64,000 nucleotides of DNA, taken from Streptomyces venezuelae. GTDB taxonomy: Bacteria > Actinomycetota > Actinomycetes > Streptomycetales > Streptomycetaceae. Shown here in pieces: positions 39,987-50,200 of the stretch (the first letter of the stretch is position 1; the number at the start of each line of letters is the position of its first letter). Under the pieces are notes generated by a model. The model made no database searches, was not told the DNA's origin, and saw only the letters and a program-made list of their open reading frames with translations. The stretch is from contig NZ_CP029194.1 in NCBI RefSeq assembly GCF_008642375.1, forward strand, positions 6,131,001-6,195,000, in the 5' to 3' direction. The position numbers and the translations under genes are program-made.

Positions 39987-41869
39987 TGACCGGCGACGCC
40001 CTCACCGAACTCCGCGCCCTCAAGCGCGCGGGCATCGCCGACTCCGCCGAGCGCGTCCCCGGACTGCTCCGCTCCCTCGACGACGCCCTCGACCGCGAGG
40101 CCGCCGGGATGCTCCTCGGCGGCCGGGCCGTCCGGACCGCGCTCGCCGCCACCGGCCGGTACACGCCGGTGGCCCTCGGGCTGCTCGCGAGCTCCACCGT
40201 CGACCCGCTGCCCCACCTGCTGACCGCCGCGCTCCTCGCCGAGGGCGTCCAGCCCGAGACGGGCACGACCGGCTTCAACCAGTGGCGGTTCGAGATCCTC
40301 TCCGGCGCCCCGAACCTCAAGGAGCTCGCCCCCGCGGTCACCGCCTGCCTCCTCGACGACACCGCCGTCTTCGAGAAGGTCGCCGACCCGCTGGACGCCG
40401 CCGAGGTCGAGGCGCGCTGCGCCGCCCTCCCCACCGAGCTCGACGCCTGGCTGACGGCCTTCGAGGGCGCGCCCGGCGGCGTCGCCGTACTCAACACGCT
40501 GCCGCTCTCCGCGCTGCGCCGCGACCGGTACGTCGACTACGCCACCAAGGCCCGCGTCGAAGCGGCCTGGCACCGCATGAACGCCGGGATCCTCGACCTC
40601 GCCGGCCGGCCGAACGTCGTGGTGCTCGCCACCGACGGCCTCGCCGCACGCGCGGGCTCGGCCGCCGCCACCGACCGCATGCGGCACATCGCGGGCCACG
40701 CCTGGAGCCAGGAGTTCCTCGACGCGTACGCCCGCGAGGTCACCCGGGTCGTCCTGGCCCGCCTCGGCCGCGCCAGGAAGTGCCTCGTCCTCGACCTCGA
40801 CCACACCCTGTGGGGCGGCATCGTCGGCGACGACGGGATCCCCGCGCTGAAGATCGGCGGCTCCTTCCCGGGCTCCGCCCACGCCGAACTCCAGGCGCTC
40901 GCCAAGGACCTGTCCCGGCAGGGCGTCCTGCTCACGGTCTGCTCCAAGAACGACGACGCCGTCGCCCGCGAGGCCGTGGCCACCCACCCCGACATGGTCC
41001 TCGGCCCGGACGACTTCTCCGCCTTCCGCGCCAACTGGGACCCGAAGCCCGGCAACGCCGCCTCGATCGCCGCCGAACTCAACATCGGCACCGACTCGAT
41101 GGTCTTCGTCGACGACAACCCGGCCGAGCGCGGCCTCATGGAGGCCCAGCGCCCCGAGGTCGCGGTCGTCGCCCTGCCGGACGACCCGGCGGGGTACGCC
41201 TCCGCCGTCGCCCGCGCCGGCCTGTTCAACCAGTTCGCCCTCACCGACGAGGACCGCGTCCGCGGCTCCCTCTACCGGGCGCGCGCCCAGCGCGACGAAC
41301 TGCGGCAGACCGCCGTCAGCGTCGAGGACTACCTCCGGGAACTGGCCTCCGAGATCACCGTCGAGGAGTACGGGACGCTCAACGGCGCCCGCATCACCCA
41401 GCTCTTCGGCAAGACCAACCAGTTCAACCTGACCGGCATCCGCTACGGGGCCGACGAGGTCGCCCGGCGGGTCGAGACCGGACAGGCCGCCTTCTTCGGC
41501 GTACGGGCCACGGACGCCTTCGGCGACAACGGACTCGTCGGCGCGCTGGCCCTCGTGCGGGAGACCGGCGGCCCGGACGGCGACGGGGACTGGGCGATCG
41601 AGAACTTCGTCCTCTCCTGCCGGGTCTTCTCCCGCTCCATCGAGCAGGCCGTCGTCGGCCTGGTCCTGCGCGCCGCGCGCGACGCCGGAGCATCCGGCGT
41701 CCGCGGCCGGCACGTGCCCACGGCCAAGAACGGCCGCTTCGCGGACTTCTACCCCTCCCTCGGATTCACCGGGCAGGACGGCGACTTCCGCCACGACCTC
41801 ACTCAACTCGCCGAACTGCCCGACTGGGTGGCGATCGGCACCGGCGAAGGGAAGTTCCATGCCCCTTGA
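39986..41869 (+). CDS. FkbH-like glyceryl-ACP synthase (HAD fold)
   Basis: This 627-residue protein has an N-terminal helical domain, a HAD-type phosphatase core with CLVLDLDHTLWGG (Asp270, Asp272), VCSKND and FVDDNPAERGLME, and a C-terminal acyl-transfer domain (ARITQLFGKTNQFNLTG, SCRVFSRSIEQAVVG). FkbH-type enzymes take 1,3-bisphosphoglycerate, remove phosphate and load glyceryl on an ACP Cys/pantetheine. The downstream ACP overlaps it by 11 bp and is the probable acceptor. The product feeds either a tetronate ring or a methoxymalonyl-type extender; lack of FkbG, FkbI and FkbK relatives favours the tetronate. Confidence 0.9.
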   Translation: MTGDALTELRALKRAGIADSAERVPGLLRSLDDALDREAAGMLLGGRAVRTALAATGRYTPVALGLLASSTVDPLPHLLTAALLAEGVQPETGTTGFNQWRFEILSGAPNLKELAPAVTACLLDDTAVFEKVADPLDAAEVEARCAALPTELDAWLTAFEGAPGGVAVLNTLPLSALRRDRYVDYATKARVEAAWHRMNAGILDLAGRPNVVVLATDGLAARAGSAAATDRMRHIAGHAWSQEFLDAYAREVTRVVLARLGRARKCLVLDLDHTLWGGIVGDDGIPALKIGGSFPGSAHAELQALAKDLSRQGVLLTVCSKNDDAVAREAVATHPDMVLGPDDFSAFRANWDPKPGNAASIAAELNIGTDSMVFVDDNPAERGLMEAQRPEVAVVALPDDPAGYASAVARAGLFNQFALTDEDRVRGSLYRARAQRDELRQTAVSVEDYLRELASEITVEEYGTLNGARITQLFGKTNQFNLTGIRYGADEVARRVETGQAAFFGVRATDAFGDNGLVGALALVRETGGPDGDGDWAIENFVLSCRVFSRSIEQAVVGLVLRAARDAGASGVRGRHVPTAKNGRFADFYPSLGFTGQDGDFRHDLTQLAELPDWVAIGTGEGKFHAP

Positions 41870-42152
41870 GGCGACCCCCAACGAGCCCACCGAGCACGAC
41901 CGGGACGCCGCCGTGGCGTTCGTCGTCGAGGCCGTCGCGCAGCTGCTCGACGTCGACGAGGACACCCTCGCCCTCGACGCCCCCCTGGAAGCCATCGAGG
42001 GCTGGGACTCGGTCAACCAGCTGCGGATCCTCGTCTTCCTGGAGCGCGAGCTCGGCGCCTCGCTCGACTACGACCGGTTCACCGCCGCCGAGACCCTCGG
42101 CGAGCTGGCGTCCCTCGTCGCCGACACCGAGGCCGCCGGGGCCCGGACATGA
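41859..42152 (+). CDS. Discrete ACP for the glyceryl unit (AbyA3-like)
   Basis: This 97-residue carrier protein has the site IEGWDSVNQLRIL (Ser51), with helix II text typical of ACPs paired with FkbH. The start codon lies inside the end of the FkbH gene and its stop overlaps the next gene (ATGA), so stoichiometric, coupled synthesis is expected. It should carry glyceryl, then acetyl-glyceryl-derived intermediates, for the KASIII reaction. Confidence 0.87.
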   Translation: MPLEATPNEPTEHDRDAAVAFVVEAVAQLLDVDEDTLALDAPLEAIEGWDSVNQLRILVFLERELGASLDYDRFTAAETLGELASLVADTEAAGART

Positions 42153-42904
42153 GCGCGGTCACCGCCCCGCTGCCCGCCGCCCGCAAGCAGACGCTGGTCT
42201 TCCTGGAGGACGCCCGGCGCACCTCGCACGTCTATCTGATGACCGAGGTCGACGCCACCGCCCTCCGGGCCGCCCGCCGCCGGGCCGCCACACCGGTCAG
42301 CTACGTCAGCTACGTCGTCAAGGCCACCGCCGACGTCCTCGCCGACTACCCCGACGCCCGCGCCGTCATCCTCGGCGGCCGCTCCCCGAAGCTGACCACC
42401 TCGCCCGAGGTGCACGCCAAGGTGCTCTTCGACAAGACCGTCGAGGGCCAGCGGTGCGTCGTCTCCGGCATCGTGCGGGACGTCCAGGCCCTCGACGTGA
42501 CCGCCGTCCAGTCCGCCATCGACCTCTACAAGACGGCGGACGTCGACGACCAGGGCCCCTTCGCGAACATCAAGCGCCTCCAGCGGCTGCCGCTGCCGGC
42601 CTTCCGCGCCGTCTACCGGACCATGATGCGCAACCCGGTGCGCCGTGCCGCCCTCCAGGGCACCTTCGCCGTGACCTCCATCGGCCACGAGCAGGTCGGC
42701 GCGATCCTGCCGCTCATCACCGGAACGCTCGGCCTGGGCGTCGGCCACATCGCCGACGCCCCCGTGGTGCGCGACGGCGCCGTCGCCGTCGCGCCCGTCT
42801 TCACCCTCTCGCTCGTCTTCGACCACCGCGTACTCGACGGCGCGATGGCCGCCGAAATCCTCGCGGGCATCAAGAACCGCCTGGACAACTGGGAGTTGGC
42901 ATGA
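42149..42904 (+). CDS. E2-type (2-oxoacid dehydrogenase) acyltransferase, AbyA4/Agg4-like
   Basis: This 251-residue protein is only the catalytic domain of a dihydrolipoamide acyltransferase, with no lipoyl or subunit-binding domain. The catalytic motif FDHRVLDGAMAAEIL (His226, Asp230) is intact. In agglomerin and abyssomicin pathways such enzymes acetylate the primary hydroxyl of the tetronate so that acetate can be eliminated to an exocyclic methylene. It is overlapped by the ACP on one side and the flavin monooxygenase on the other, so it is clearly part of the operon. Confidence 0.87.
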   Translation: MSAVTAPLPAARKQTLVFLEDARRTSHVYLMTEVDATALRAARRRAATPVSYVSYVVKATADVLADYPDARAVILGGRSPKLTTSPEVHAKVLFDKTVEGQRCVVSGIVRDVQALDVTAVQSAIDLYKTADVDDQGPFANIKRLQRLPLPAFRAVYRTMMRNPVRRAALQGTFAVTSIGHEQVGAILPLITGTLGLGVGHIADAPVVRDGAVAVAPVFTLSLVFDHRVLDGAMAAEILAGIKNRLDNWELA

Positions 42905-44238
42905 CCGAATCCGCCCACCTGGGCAGCTCCGCCGGAATACCCGACGAGACCGACGTCCTGATCGTCGGAGGCGGTCCGGCCGGTTCCCTGCTCGCCTGCC
43001 TGCTGGCCCGCCGAGGCATCCGTACCGTCCTCGTGGAGAAGCAGACCAGCCTGGAGCGCAGCTTCCGCGGCGAGACGATCGCCGCGCCGTCGGTGGCCTC
43101 GCTCAACCAGCTGGGCTTCGGGCCCTCGCTGCGCGAGCACGGCTTCCTGGAGACCACCGCCGTCACGACGATCGCCGAGCAGCGCCCCGTCCTGCGCGTC
43201 GACTACGCCAAGTTCGCCGGCCTGCCGCTGCCCATCGACATCCCGCAGCCCGGGCTGATCCGCATCTTCAACCGGCACACCGCCGAGCTGCCCGGCCACA
43301 CCTACCTGTCCGGCTGGTCCTTCGCCACCCTCGTCGAGGAGGGCGGGACCGTCCGCGGCGCCGTCCTCGCCCGGCGCGGCGAGAAGGTCACCGTACGGTC
43401 CCGGATCGTCATCGGCGCCGACGGCCGCTTCTCCAAGGTCCGCAAGGCCTCCGGACTCGTCGCCGACGTCCAGCCGATGGCCCGCGACTTCCTCTCCTTC
43501 CTGGTGCCGCGCCCGCCGGAGTGGGGCAGCGAGGCCCAGCTCGTCATCGAGGGCGACCGCCACCTGGTGGTCCTGCCGACCTTCCCCGACTCCCTGCGCA
43601 TCGGGCACAACCTGCCCAAGCGCGGCCTCGGGGACCTGCGGGCCGCCGGCTTCGACGCGTTCAAGCGCGGCATCATGGAGATCTCCCCGCAGCTCGCCCC
43701 GCTCGTCGACGAGCACCTGCACACCTGGGACGACACCGGCTTCCTGGAGATCTTCACCGCCGAGCTGGAGGAGTGGGCCCGCGACGGCCTGCTGCTCATC
43801 GGCGACGCCTCGCACACCGCGACCCCCATCCTCGGTCAGGGCGTCAACCTCGCGATGCAGGACGCCATCACGATCGTCCCGGTGATCGCCGCGTCCCTCG
43901 CCAAGGGCGGCCAGGACCGGGTCGTCACCAAGGCCGAGCTCGCCGACTTCGTCGCCAAGCGCCGCGCCCACAAGATCCACGTCACGGGCTTCCAGCGGAT
44001 GCAGGAGGGCCTCCTCGCCATCGGCGACCCGCGCGGCATCAAGCTGCGCCGCCTCCGCTTCCGGCTGCTCAACTCGCTGCCCGGCAAGTACCGGCTCTTC
44101 AACAAGGTCATCAACGCCCGGCACGAGATCGACCCCGTCGACCTCGCCGCCGCCCGGAACGCCCCGGCGCCCGCGCCCGCGTCCGCCGCCGCCCCCGCGA
44201 CCGTCAGCCCGATCCTGCACGAGGTGAGCCATGACTGA
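42901..44238 (+). CDS. Class A flavin-dependent monooxygenase
   Basis: This 445-residue protein has the dinucleotide loop VLIVGGGPAGSLLACLLA, the GADGRFSKVRKASG segment (DG motif) and GDASHTATPILGQGVNLAMQDA (GD motif binding the ribityl chain). There is no Lys-containing halogenase motif or Trp pair, so hydroxylation, epoxidation or Baeyer-Villiger-type oxidation is more likely than halogenation. It sits exactly where tetronate clusters have the hydrolase AbyA5. Its tail is Ala/Pro-rich and overlaps the first PKS gene by eight bases. Confidence 0.85.
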   Translation: MTESAHLGSSAGIPDETDVLIVGGGPAGSLLACLLARRGIRTVLVEKQTSLERSFRGETIAAPSVASLNQLGFGPSLREHGFLETTAVTTIAEQRPVLRVDYAKFAGLPLPIDIPQPGLIRIFNRHTAELPGHTYLSGWSFATLVEEGGTVRGAVLARRGEKVTVRSRIVIGADGRFSKVRKASGLVADVQPMARDFLSFLVPRPPEWGSEAQLVIEGDRHLVVLPTFPDSLRIGHNLPKRGLGDLRAAGFDAFKRGIMEISPQLAPLVDEHLHTWDDTGFLEIFTAELEEWARDGLLLIGDASHTATPILGQGVNLAMQDAITIVPVIAASLAKGGQDRVVTKAELADFVAKRRAHKIHVTGFQRMQEGLLAIGDPRGIKLRRLRFRLLNSLPGKYRLFNKVINARHEIDPVDLAAARNAPAPAPASAAAPATVSPILHEVSHD

Positions 44239-47200
44239 CCTGCCACAGAACGACGACGGGCACGGCGAGGGCCAGGAGGACCCCTCGCGGCTCATCGCGA
44301 TCGTCGGCATGGCCGGCAAGTTCCCCGGCGCCCCCGACGTGGACCGCTACTGGAAGCTCCTGACGGCGGGGGAGGAGGCGGTACGCCCCGTACCGCCCGA
44401 GCGCTGGGACACCTCCGTCCAGCTCGACCCCGTCAAGAAGATCCCCGGCTTCGCCGGACTCGTCGACGACGTCGACCAGTTCGACCCCGGCTTCTTCGGC
44501 ATATCCCCCCGCGAGGCCGAGGAGATCGACCCGCAGCAGCGCCTCATGCTGGAGGTCGGCTGGCAGACCCTGGAGGACGCGGGCATCCCCGCCTCCAAGG
44601 TCCGCGGCACCCGCACCGGCGTCTACGTCGGCGCCCTCTGGCACGACTACGAGCTCGCCCGCAAGGAGCGCGGGGTCCAGACGACCCAGCACAGCGCCGT
44701 CGGCAACGGCCTCGACATCGTCGCCGCCCGCCTCTCGTACTTCCTCGGCCTGAGCGGCCCCAGCCTCGTCGTCCAGACGGGCTGCTCCTCCGGCCTCGTC
44801 GCCCTGGACCTCGCCGTCGGCGCCCTGCGCTCCGGCGAACTCGAAGGCGCCTTCGTCGGCGGCGTCAACCTGATCCTGACGCCCGACAACTCCATCGGCC
44901 TCACCCACTTCGGCGGCCTGTCGCCGGACGGCCACTGCCGGGCCTTCTCCGCTCAGGCCAACGGCTTCGTCCGCGGCGAGGGCGCCATCAGCCTCTACCT
45001 CAAGCGGCTCGACACGGCCCTCGCGGACGGCGACCGCATCCACGGCGTCATCGTCAACAGCGCCGTCAACAACGACGGCGGCGGCCACAGCCTCGTCTCC
45101 CCGAACGTCGAGGCCCAGACCGGCCTGCTCCGCCGGGTCTACGCCGACGCCGGCGTCCACCCCGACCGCCTCCGCTACGTCGAGGCGCACGGCACCGGGA
45201 CCCTGCGCGGCGACCCGATCGAGGCCGAGGCCCTCGGCACCGCGCTCGGCACCGCGCGCAGCGCCGAGGCCGGCCCCCTCCTCATCGGCTCGGCCAAGTC
45301 GAACATCGGCCACCTGGAGGCGGCGGCCGGACTCGCGGGCATCGTCAAGACGATCCTCGCGCTCAAGCACCGCACGATCCCCCGCACCCTCCACGCGGAG
45401 GAGCTCAACCCGAACATCCCCTTCGGCGAGCTCAACCTCCAGGTCGCCTCCCGGCCGGCCGACATCCCCGCCGACGGCACCTGGTACGCGGGCGTCAACT
45501 CCTTCGGCTGGGGCGGCACCAACGCCCACGTCGTCCTCCGCACGCCCCCGGCGCGGGAAACCCCGGCGCAGGAGCCGACGGCCGACGAGGCCGCCGGCCC
45601 GCTGCTGCTGCCCCTCACCGGCCACAACGACGCCGCCCTCCGTCAGCGCGCCGCCGACGTGCTCGACGCCCTGCCCGAGGACGCCACGACGGCCGACGCG
45701 GTCGCCCTCGCCGCGACCCTCGGCCGGGAGCGCGACCACTTCGCCGCCCGCACGGCCGTCGTCGCCGAGAACGCCGCCGAACTCCTCGACCGGCTCCGCG
45801 CCTTCACCGAGGCCGCGCCCGACGCCGAGCTGCCCGGCACCTTCACCGGACGCGCCAAGGAGCGCGGCAAGACCGCCTTCGTGCTGCCCGGCCAGGGCTC
45901 CCAGTGGGCCGGCATGGGCCAGGACCTGTACGCGCGGTCGCCGGTCTTCGCCGAGACCGTACGGCGGTGCGCCGAGGCCCTGGGCCCGCACATCTCCTGG
46001 GACCTCGAGGCCGTCCTCTCCGGCGCCGCCGGCGACGAGTGGCTCGAACACAACGACCAGGTGCAGCCCACCCTCTGGGCGATGTCCATCGGCATCGCCG
46101 AGATGTGGCGGGCCGCCGGCGTCGAGCCCGACGTCGTCATCGGCCACAGCCAGGGCGAGGTCACCGCCGCCACCATCGCCGGCCACCTCTCGTACGAGGA
46201 CGGGGCGCGCATCATCGCCGTGCGCAGCGCGCTCGCCAAGCGCACCGCGGGCCGCGGCCGGATGCTCGCCGTCGACCTCGACGTCGAGGGCGCCCTCAAG
46301 GCGCTCGACGGCTTCGAGGACACCGTCTCGCTCGCCGTCAACAACGGACCCTCGTCCTGCGTGCTCTCCGGCGACACCGACTCCGTCCTCATGCTCCGCG
46401 AACTCCTGGAGGCCGACGGCACCTTCTGCCGCCTGGTCAACGTGGACTACGCCTCGCACTGCCACCACATGGACGAGCTCACCGACGAGCTGATCGAGGT
46501 CCTCGCGCCGATCCGCCCCCGGCGCGGCGCCGTCCCCCTCATGTCCACCGTCGTCGGCCGCGAGCTCGACGGCGACTCGCTCGACCCCGCGTACTGGGCC
46601 GCCAACCTCCGGCAGCCCGTGCTCTTCGCGGACGCCCTGGGCAAGCTCCTCGACGCCGGCGTCACCCACGTCGTCGAGATCAGCCCCCACCCGGTGCTCT
46701 CCCCGGCCGTCGAGCAGCTCGCCGCCACCCGGGAGGCGCCGGTGGCCGTCCTCGGCAGCCTCCGCCGCCAGGAGGGCTCCCTCGGCGACTTCACGCAGGC
46801 CCTCGCCCGCGCGTACGTCCAGGGCCTCGCGCCCTTCGGCGGGCTGCCCGCCCGGGCCGGAGCCCCCGTGCCCGCCTACCCCTGGCAGCGCTCCCGCTTC
46901 TGGCTGCCGGACGCCGTGCGCCGCACCGCCGGACCCGGCGGGCTCGCCTTCGAGTTCGCGCCGGCCAGCACCGAGCAGGACGTCCACGAGGGCCGCACCG
47001 AGCTGTCCCTGAACGACCTGCCGTGGCTCCGCGACCACCAGGTGTACGACGCCGTCGTGCTGCCCGGCGCCGCCATGCTGGCGCTCGCCGTCGCCGCCGC
47101 CCGGGCCCGTACCGGCGAGAACCCCGGCGCCCTGCACACCGTCCGCTTCCGCAGCGACCTCACCCTCACCGACGAGCCCGTCCGGCTCGGCGCCGTCTGG

Positions 47201-50200
47201 CGCGAGGACGGGGCCGCGTCGGCGGGCTTCACCCTCAGCTCGCTCGCCTCCGGGGCCGACGGCTGGACCCGGCACGCCACCGCCCGCGTCGGCGGCGACA
47301 CCGACCCCGAGCTGCCCGCCTTCCCCGGTACGCCGGCGGGCGCCCGGGACGTCGAGCCGGAGGACTTCTACGCGTCCTGCGGCGAGCGGGGCCTCAACTA
47401 CGGGCCCGCCTTCCAGGGCCTGCGCACGCTGCGGGTCGCCGAGCTCCAGGCGCTCGCCGAGGTACGGCTCCCGGACCGCTGCCTCGCCGGGGTCCGCCCG
47501 GGCGAGCTGCACCCCGCCCTGTGGGACGCGGCGCTCCAGGTCACCCTGGCCCTGCTGCCCGGCGACGCGACCGTGGTCCCCACGGCCGTCCGGCGCGTCG
47601 ACTACGCCCTGCCGCGCGACGCCCACGTCTCCGTGCTCCTGGCGCACGCCGTCCGCAACGACGACGACACCTTCGACCTGGTCTGCTACGACGAGGACGC
47701 CCGACCGCTGCTGCGGATGGCCGGACTCGCCTTCCAGACCATCGAGACGGCCACCGCCGAGGGCGTCGACCCGGCGCGCCTGCACCGCTTCGCGTTCCGG
47801 CCCGCCGAGGAGGCGCCCGCCGCCACCGACCGCGCCCCCGGGCACTGGGTGGTCTGCGACGCCTCGGGTCAGGGCGCCGCGCTCGCCGCCGCGCTCACCG
47901 CCGCCGGCGCCAGCATCGACGTCCTGAAGGCCGACGGCGCCGACGCCGACACCCTCGCCGCCGCGCTCCGCGAGAGCGACCGCGCCGCCGGGCTCGTCTT
48001 CCTCGCACCCGGCGCCGACCGGGGCCTGGACGCCCAGCGCGCCGGACTGCTCACCCTCGCCGCGACGGTCAAGGCCGTCACCGCGCTGCCCGTGCCCCCG
48101 CGGACCTTCGTCGTCACCGACGGCGCCCAGACCGTCCCCGCCGACCAGGCGCCCGACCCGGGCGCGGCCCTCTACTGGGGCTTCGGCCGCGTCCTGCGCC
48201 GCGAGCACCCCGAGCTCGCCGCCACCCTCCTCGACGTCCGCACCACCGACGGCGACTGGGCCGGGACCTGCGCCCGGCAGCTGCTCGTCGCCGACGCGGA
48301 GGACCAGGTCGTCCTGCGCGGCGCCGACCGCCACGTCGGCCGGGTCGTGCGCGGCGAGGAGAGCGAGGAGAGCATCACCGCTCCCTGGGCCGGTCCCGCC
48401 CAGCCGTTCCGGCTCGGCCCCGACGGCACCGGACTCTGGGAAGGCCTCGCCTTCCGCCCGTACGCCAGGACGGCGCCCGCCGCCGGACAGGTCGAGGTCG
48501 AGGTCACCGCCGCCGCCCTCAACTTCATCGACGTGATGAAGGCGATGGGCACCTACCCCGACACCTCCGCCGGTGCGGGCCTCATCGGCGGCGAGTGCGC
48601 CGGCGTGGTCGCCGCCGTCGGCCCCGGCGTCACCGGCCTCGCGGTCGGCGACCGGGTCGTCGCCTGCGGCTTCGGCGCCGTCGCCTCCCACCTCACCGTG
48701 CCCGCCGGGCACGTCAGGCCCGTCCCCGCGGCCCTGACCGACGCCGAGGCGGCGGGACTGCCCCTCGTCACGGCCACCGCCTGGTACGCGCTCGCCGAGC
48801 AGGCCGGCCTGGAGCCCGGCGAGACCGTACTGATCCACTCGGCGGCCGGCGGCCTCGGCCTCGCCGCGGTCGGCGTCGCCAAGGCGCTCGGCGCCACCGT
48901 CATCGCCACCGCGGGCACCGAGTCCAAGCGGGCCGGACTGCGCGCCCTGGGCATCGACCACGTCTTCGACTCCCGGGACCTGTCCTGGGCCGAGGACGTC
49001 GCCCTGGTCACCGGCGGGCGGGGCGTGGACGTCGTCCTCAACTCGCTCTCCGGAGCGGCCATCGACCTCGGTCTCGCCGCCCTCGCCGAGGACGGCCGGT
49101 TCGTCGAGGTCGGCAAGCGGGACATCTACGCCTCCCGCACGATCAGCCTCCGTGACTTCGCCAAGGGCATCAGCTTCGCCGCCGTCGACGTCGCGGGGCT
49201 CATCACCCGCCGCCCGGAGCGCTTCGCGCGCCTCCTGGACGCCGTGTGGCAGAAGGTCACTGACGGCACCCTGCCGCCGCTGCCCGTCACCCCGTACGCC
49301 TTCGACCGGGCCGCCGAGGTCCTCCGCACCATGGCGCGCGGCGAGCACACCGGCAAGCTGGTCCTCACCGAGCCCGGCCGGGTCACCGCCGTCGTACCGG
49401 AACCGTTCCCCGAGGGGCGGCTGCGTCCGGACGCGAGCTACCTCCTCAGCGGCGGGCTCGGCGCGCTCGGCCTCTCCCTGGCCGAGCACCTCGTGGACCA
49501 CGGTGCCCGCAGCCTCGTCCTCCTCGGCCGCTCGGCGCCGAGCGACGCGGCCCTGGCACGCATCGGGGAGCTGCGGGAGCGCGGCGCCACCGTCACCACC
49601 TTCCCGGTGGACGTCGCCGACCGGGACGGACTCGCCGCCGTACTCGACCGCGTACGGGCCGAACTACCACCCCTGAGAGGCATGTTCCACGCCGCCGGCG
49701 TCCTCGACGACGCGGTCCTCGCCAATCTCACCGGCGCCCAGCTCGACAAGGTCCTCGCCCCCAAGGTGGACGGCGCCCGGCACCTGGACGCCCTCACCGA
49801 GGACGATCCCCTCGACCTGTTCGTCCTCTTCTCCTCGGTCGCCGGCCTCGTCGGCAACCCCGGACAGGCGGGCTACGCGGCGGGCAACGTCTACATGGAC
49901 GCCCTCGCCCAGGCCCGACGGCACCGCGGCAGGCCCGCGCTCGCCGTCCAATGGGGACCCTTCGCCGACATCGGCCTCGCCGCCGACGAGGCGATCCGCG
50001 GCGAACGCCTCGCCGACCACGGCATGACCGGCTTCACGGCCGCCGAGGGCTGGCAGGCGCTGTTCCACCTCCTGGACGCCCCAGGGCAGGTCGTGTCGTA
50101 CGTCCCCCTGGACGCCCGGCACTGGTTCGACGCGTACCCGGAGACGGCCGCACAGCCCAGCTGGCGTGCCATCGCCGAGCTCGCCAAGGACGGCGCCGCC

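Noticed and set aside
39986..42152. Methoxymalonyl-ACP extender pathway
   Set aside because: FkbH and ACP are present, but no O-methyltransferase or 3-hydroxyacyl dehydrogenase, and KASIII plus E2-type transferase point to a tetronate.
42901..44238. Flavin-dependent halogenase
   Set aside because: No halogenase Trp motif or conserved active-site Lys was seen; a class A monooxygenase fits better.
44204..49501. 1765-aa minus-strand open frame opposite the first PKS gene
   Set aside because: Same compositional artefact of high third-position GC; no recognisable motifs or ribosome site.
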